NCBI GenBank assembly: GCA_036804505.1 | Contig: DAIRSI010000024.1 | Location: 1-64,000, forward strand | DNA from: Phocaeicola_A sp036804505 | GTDB taxonomy: Bacteria > Bacteroidota > Bacteroidia > Bacteroidales > Bacteroidaceae | Direction of reading: 5' to 3' | DNA: 64,000 bases | In this document: positions 61,541-64,000 of the stretch, one piece after another | Layout: every line of letters begins with the position of its first letter | Numbering within the stretch: position 1 is the first letter of the stretch | Position numbers and translations under genes: made by a program | The notes under the pieces: model-generated | Seen by the model: the letters and a program-made list of their open reading frames with translations, nothing else | The model's database searches: none | What the model was told of the DNA's origin: nothing

Positions 61541-63544
61541 TTATTTCTCTTTTTTCATTTCGCGCAGCCGCTCCGCAATTTCCCATTGGAGGGCGGCTTC
61601 GTCAGTTTTTCCTATGCGGCTCAGTGCATCTCCGAAGAGTTCGTGCGCTTTGGGATGCTCCGGTTTCAGCGTGGTGGCTTTGTCGAAATCAGCCACGGCT
61701 CCCTCCATTTCGTTTTGTTCGAGGCGTGCTTTTCCGCGGTTGTACACGGCCTTGAACGAGGTGGGGCTCAGTGAGAGCGCTTTGCTGAAGTCTATTTCGG
61801 CATCGCGGTATTTGCCTTCATCCAGAAGCGTCACCCCGCGGCGGATGTAGGCTTCGGTGAAGCGGGGATTCAGTTTCAGAGCCTTGTCGAAGTTGGCAAG
61901 GGCGGCTTTGGCATCATGTGCCTGAATGATGCATTCGTTGCCCATCTGCAGATATTCTTTGGCCAGTTTGTCGAGCTCTTCTTGGGTGTCGCGCATGCGT
62001 TTCTTCAGTGCGGTGTTTTCGGCTTTGAGGGTGTTTATCACGTTGAGCTTTTTGCTGATGAAACGCTTTATGAGCGGCTTTTCGATGTCGTAGCGCAGAT
62101 GGATGGCGCGGAAGAATTCGTCGAGGCTGGCGGTGAAGTCGCCTTCATTGAAGAGGCGCAGCGCTTCGGCGTATTTGATGTCGGCTTCGGCTTGTTTCAG
62201 GGCTTTGTCGATGCTTTGGCGACTGTTGAATTCTTGTGCGAACTGCACGATTTCGGGGCGCACGAAGATGTCCGAGCGCGTCACGGGTTTGCTCAGCTGG
62301 ATGCCGTCCAGCGAGGTGCAGCGGCTCAGGGCCACGTAGGTCTGTCCGCCGGCAAAGACGCCTCCGGTGAAGTCGATGACGACCTTGCGGAAGGTGAGTC
62401 CCTGGCTTTTGTGGATGGTGATGGCCCATGCCAGACGCAGGGGGTATTGGATGTACACGCCCAGTTCTTCTTCTTCGATGCGCTTTTCCTGTTCGTTGTA
62501 GGTGTAGCGGGTGTTGCGCCATTGGTCGCGCTCTACCTGGAATTCGCGGCCGTCTTCGGTGATGACGAAGATGTCGCCGTTGTCCTGGTCGATGCTGCTG
62601 ATGATGCCGAGGGTTCCGTTTACCCACCGCCGTGCCATGTCGTTCTTGATGAAGATGATTTGCGCACCGGGTTTCAGACAGAGTTCCATGGGGGTGGGGA
62701 GGCTCGTCTCGGGGAATTCGCCGCGTATTTCGCCAAGGAAGGTGAGGGTGTCTCCGGGAAGTTCGTCGAGCTTGCGGGAGTTGATGAAGTCCACATTGTC
62801 ACGCCGTGTGGCGAGGGTCACGAAGAGGTCTTTGCCTTCTTCGGACACCCGTTGGCCGTAGCGCGTGTTGAGCAGCTGGAGGTCGGCGGCGCCGGCGGTG
62901 TTGGTGCGTATGTGGTTGAGCACGTTCACGAAGACGGGGTCACGCTGGCGGTACACCTTGGTGAGCTCTATCGATACCAGTTCCATCTCTTGAAACACGC
63001 GGGCGGAGAAGAAGTAGGGGTTGGGGTAGAACCGGTTCAGGATTTCCCTTTCATCGGCTTTCACCACGGGCTCCAACTGGAAGACATCGCCGATGAAGAG
63101 CATCTGCTTGCCTCCGAAGGGCTCGCGCGTGTTGCGTGAGTAGATGCGCAATACCTTGTCCACGAAGTCGATGATGTCGGCCCTCACCATGGATATCTCG
63201 TCGATGATGATGAGCTCTACTTCCTGGATGATTTTGCAGAGGGGCTTGGAGTATTTCAGGGTGTTGCGGATTTCTTTGGCGGAATAACGGGGGTCATCGG
63301 GCACAAGCGGGTAGAAGGGGAGCTTGAAGAAACTGTGGAGGGTGCTGCCGCCGGCGTTGATGGCGGCAATGCCCGTGGGGGCAAGCACTACGTGCTTCTT
63401 CTTGGTGACTTCACACACGTACTTCAGAAAGGTGGACTTGCCGGTCCCTGCCTTGCCGGTGAGGAAGACGGAGTTGTGGGTGTACTGAATGAGATTCAGC
63501 GCGTCCTGGAATTCTTTACTGCTGGTGTCGATTTCTTTGATCAT
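61541..63544 (-). CDS. PIF1-like SF1B helicase with C-terminal TPR repeats
   Basis: A 667-residue protein. Walker A is Gly30-Ser37 (GKAGTGKS), Walker B Asp115-Glu116 (IIIDEISMV), and WAITIHKSQGLTFRKVVID is the helicase motif near the C-terminal RecA-like domain, followed by TYVALSRCTSLDGIQL. The last 150 residues hold about four TPRs (GNECIIQAHDAKAALANFDKALKLNP and similar units). PIF1 enzymes unwind G-quadruplexes and stalled replication sites. The TPR part suggests a protein partner. The Met at 63544 was chosen because upstream codons read through a -7 box. Confidence 0.88.
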   Translation of the reverse strand: MIKEIDTSSKEFQDALNLIQYTHNSVFLTGKAGTGKSTFLKYVCEVTKKKHVVLAPTGIAAINAGGSTLHSFFKLPFYPLVPDDPRYSAKEIRNTLKYSKPLCKIIQEVELIIIDEISMVRADIIDFVDKVLRIYSRNTREPFGGKQMLFIGDVFQLEPVVKADEREILNRFYPNPYFFSARVFQEMELVSIELTKVYRQRDPVFVNVLNHIRTNTAGAADLQLLNTRYGQRVSEEGKDLFVTLATRRDNVDFINSRKLDELPGDTLTFLGEIRGEFPETSLPTPMELCLKPGAQIIFIKNDMARRWVNGTLGIISSIDQDNGDIFVITEDGREFQVERDQWRNTRYTYNEQEKRIEEEELGVYIQYPLRLAWAITIHKSQGLTFRKVVIDFTGGVFAGGQTYVALSRCTSLDGIQLSKPVTRSDIFVRPEIVQFAQEFNSRQSIDKALKQAEADIKYAEALRLFNEGDFTASLDEFFRAIHLRYDIEKPLIKRFISKKLNVINTLKAENTALKKRMRDTQEELDKLAKEYLQMGNECIIQAHDAKAALANFDKALKLNPRFTEAYIRRGVTLLDEGKYRDAEIDFSKALSLSPTSFKAVYNRGKARLEQNEMEGAVADFDKATTLKPEHPKAHELFGDALSRIGKTDEAALQWEIAERLREMKKEK

Positions 63545-63549
63545 GGGTG

Positions 63550-63557
63550 CAAAGATA
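63550..63557 (-). promoter_or_regulatory. -7 box close to the PIF1 start codon
   Basis: CAAAGATA reads TATCTTTG on the minus strand, only 5 bases before the ATG. If real, transcription would begin at about the start codon. Confidence 0.45.
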
Positions 63558-63630
63558 GTGCATTTGTTCTTTTTTCTTTCATCACTGAAAGAAAAAATGA
63601 ACCAAAAAAGAAAGGTGCCGACTACGCTGC

Positions 63631-63733
63631 GCAAGCTGAAAACCGTCCTTCTTTCCTAGGCTTTACCAAACGCGCTTCGCTTGAACGAGGTAAAGCCTTT
63701 CACGGAAAGAAGGATGGTTTTCTTTTCGCTTGC
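63631..63733. repeat. large three-part inverted repeat
   Basis: GCAAGC/GCTTGC (63631-63636, 63728-63733), a 19-bp arm pair (63638-63656, 63704-63722; one mismatch), and AGGCTTTACC/GGTAAAGCCT (63658-63667, 63689-63698) form one long imperfect hairpin with a loop of 21 bases. No gene is visible in it. Confidence 0.75.
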
Positions 63734-63769
63734 TCCGCTGAGGTCGGAATCTTTGGAGAGAGGGAGAGG

Positions 63770-63989
63770 GAGAGAACGTCGGCTGCGCCTCGTCCTTGGG
63801 GGGTGCAAGATGCGATGCAATGCGAGAGAATGTCGGCTTCGGCCTCGTCCTTGCGATGCGATGCGGTGCGAGAGAATGTCGGCTACGCCTCGTTCTTGGG
63901 ATGCGATGCGAGATAGAGTCAGCTGCGCCTCATTCTTGGGATGCGATGCGAAATAGAGTTGGCTTCGGCCTCGTTCTTGGGAAGGGTCC
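63770..63989. repeat. five imperfect tandem repeats of 40-54 bp
   Basis: Units begin at 63770, 63824, 63870, 63910 and 63950 (54, 46, 40, 40 and 40 bases). Each holds a GTCGGCTNCG-like core and CTCGTTCTTGG, and most end in GATGCGATGC. Differences in length come from extra copies of the ATGCG part. All six frames are low complexity, so this is probably not coding. Confidence 0.75.
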
Positions 63990-64000
63990 TGTTTGTAATG

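Noticed and set aside
61916..63139. 407-aa plus-strand frame inside the PIF1-like gene
   Set aside because: It is the antisense shadow of the helicase, rich in Phe, Val and Glu, with no recognised domain or start signals.
63335..63956. plus-strand frames at the right edge
   Set aside because: They run through the PIF1 start, the large hairpin and the tandem repeats. The translation is repetitive (for example CERMSA units), as expected of non-coding repeats.
63770..63989. CRISPR array
   Set aside because: Units are imperfect and unequal, there is no constant repeat with unique spacers, and no cas gene is visible.

Overview
The window looks like a chromosomal segment of a gut Bacteroidales bacterium, most likely Bacteroides or Phocaeicola. 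Four things point there: repeated matches to the Bacteroides promoter form (a TTTG -33 element about 20 bases before a TAnnTTTG -7 element), few Shine-Dalgarno sites outside ribosomal-protein and nuo genes, many secreted glycoside hydrolases with a SusC/SusD pair, and a nuo operon with fused nuoCD and no nuoEFG. I saw no transposase, integrase, phage gene or CRISPR array, so this reads as core chromosome plus glycan- and peptide-use loci.

Layout. 1-2.2 kb: a 58-aa membrane protein, a MarR regulator and rpsF-rpsR-rplI. 2.2-6.2 kb: a GH127-type enzyme, a tannase-like esterase and a small Ala/Thr-rich lipoprotein. 6.4-10.7 kb: mtaB, a GT2 glycosyltransferase, a CBM9-like protein and an anaerobic sulfatase-maturating enzyme (anSME). 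10.7-21.8 kb: a host-glycan block with GH92 mannosidase, GH20 hexosaminidase, a NahK-like sugar kinase, an MFS sugar transporter, GH109 alpha-N-acetylgalactosaminidase and GH2 beta-galactosidase. 22-27.5 kb: tRNA-Pro(UGG), a Bcp peroxiredoxin, a VOC protein and an aldA-lutABC operon that would oxidise L-lactaldehyde to pyruvate. 27.5-33 kb, minus strand: an HAD phosphatase and a pectin-type set (GH28, DUF4861-like, GH43). 33-39.4 kb: a GldB-like lipoprotein and an RsmI-like methyltransferase, then on the minus strand DPP IV, a Ser-type sulfatase, a 29-aa ORF and a degenerate GIY-YIG protein. 39.6-48.3 kb: C69 peptidase, SusC, SusD and M13 metallopeptidase, which suggests peptide rather than glycan import. 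48.8-58.6 kb: nuoA-B-CD-H-I-J-K-L-M-N, then a YhcC-like radical SAM protein and an FprA flavodiiron protein. 60.9-63.5 kb, minus strand: a PIF1-like helicase with TPRs and a Sua5/YciO protein. The window ends in an inverted-repeat element and five imperfect tandem repeats.

How the genes fit together. The GH92, GH20, GH109 and GH2 enzymes would trim mannose, GlcNAc, GalNAc and galactose from N-glycans and mucin, and the MFS carrier and kinase would take up and phosphorylate the released sugars. The anSME would activate the Ser-type sulfatase 28 kb away. aldA-lutABC would recover lactaldehyde, the product of fucose or rhamnose breakdown. The truncated complex I probably takes electrons from ferredoxin or flavodoxin rather than NADH. 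The least explained items are the three 22-bp direct repeats before nuoA, the 29-aa gene with its own promoter and terminator, several operator-like palindromes, and the peptidase-flanked SusCD pair.
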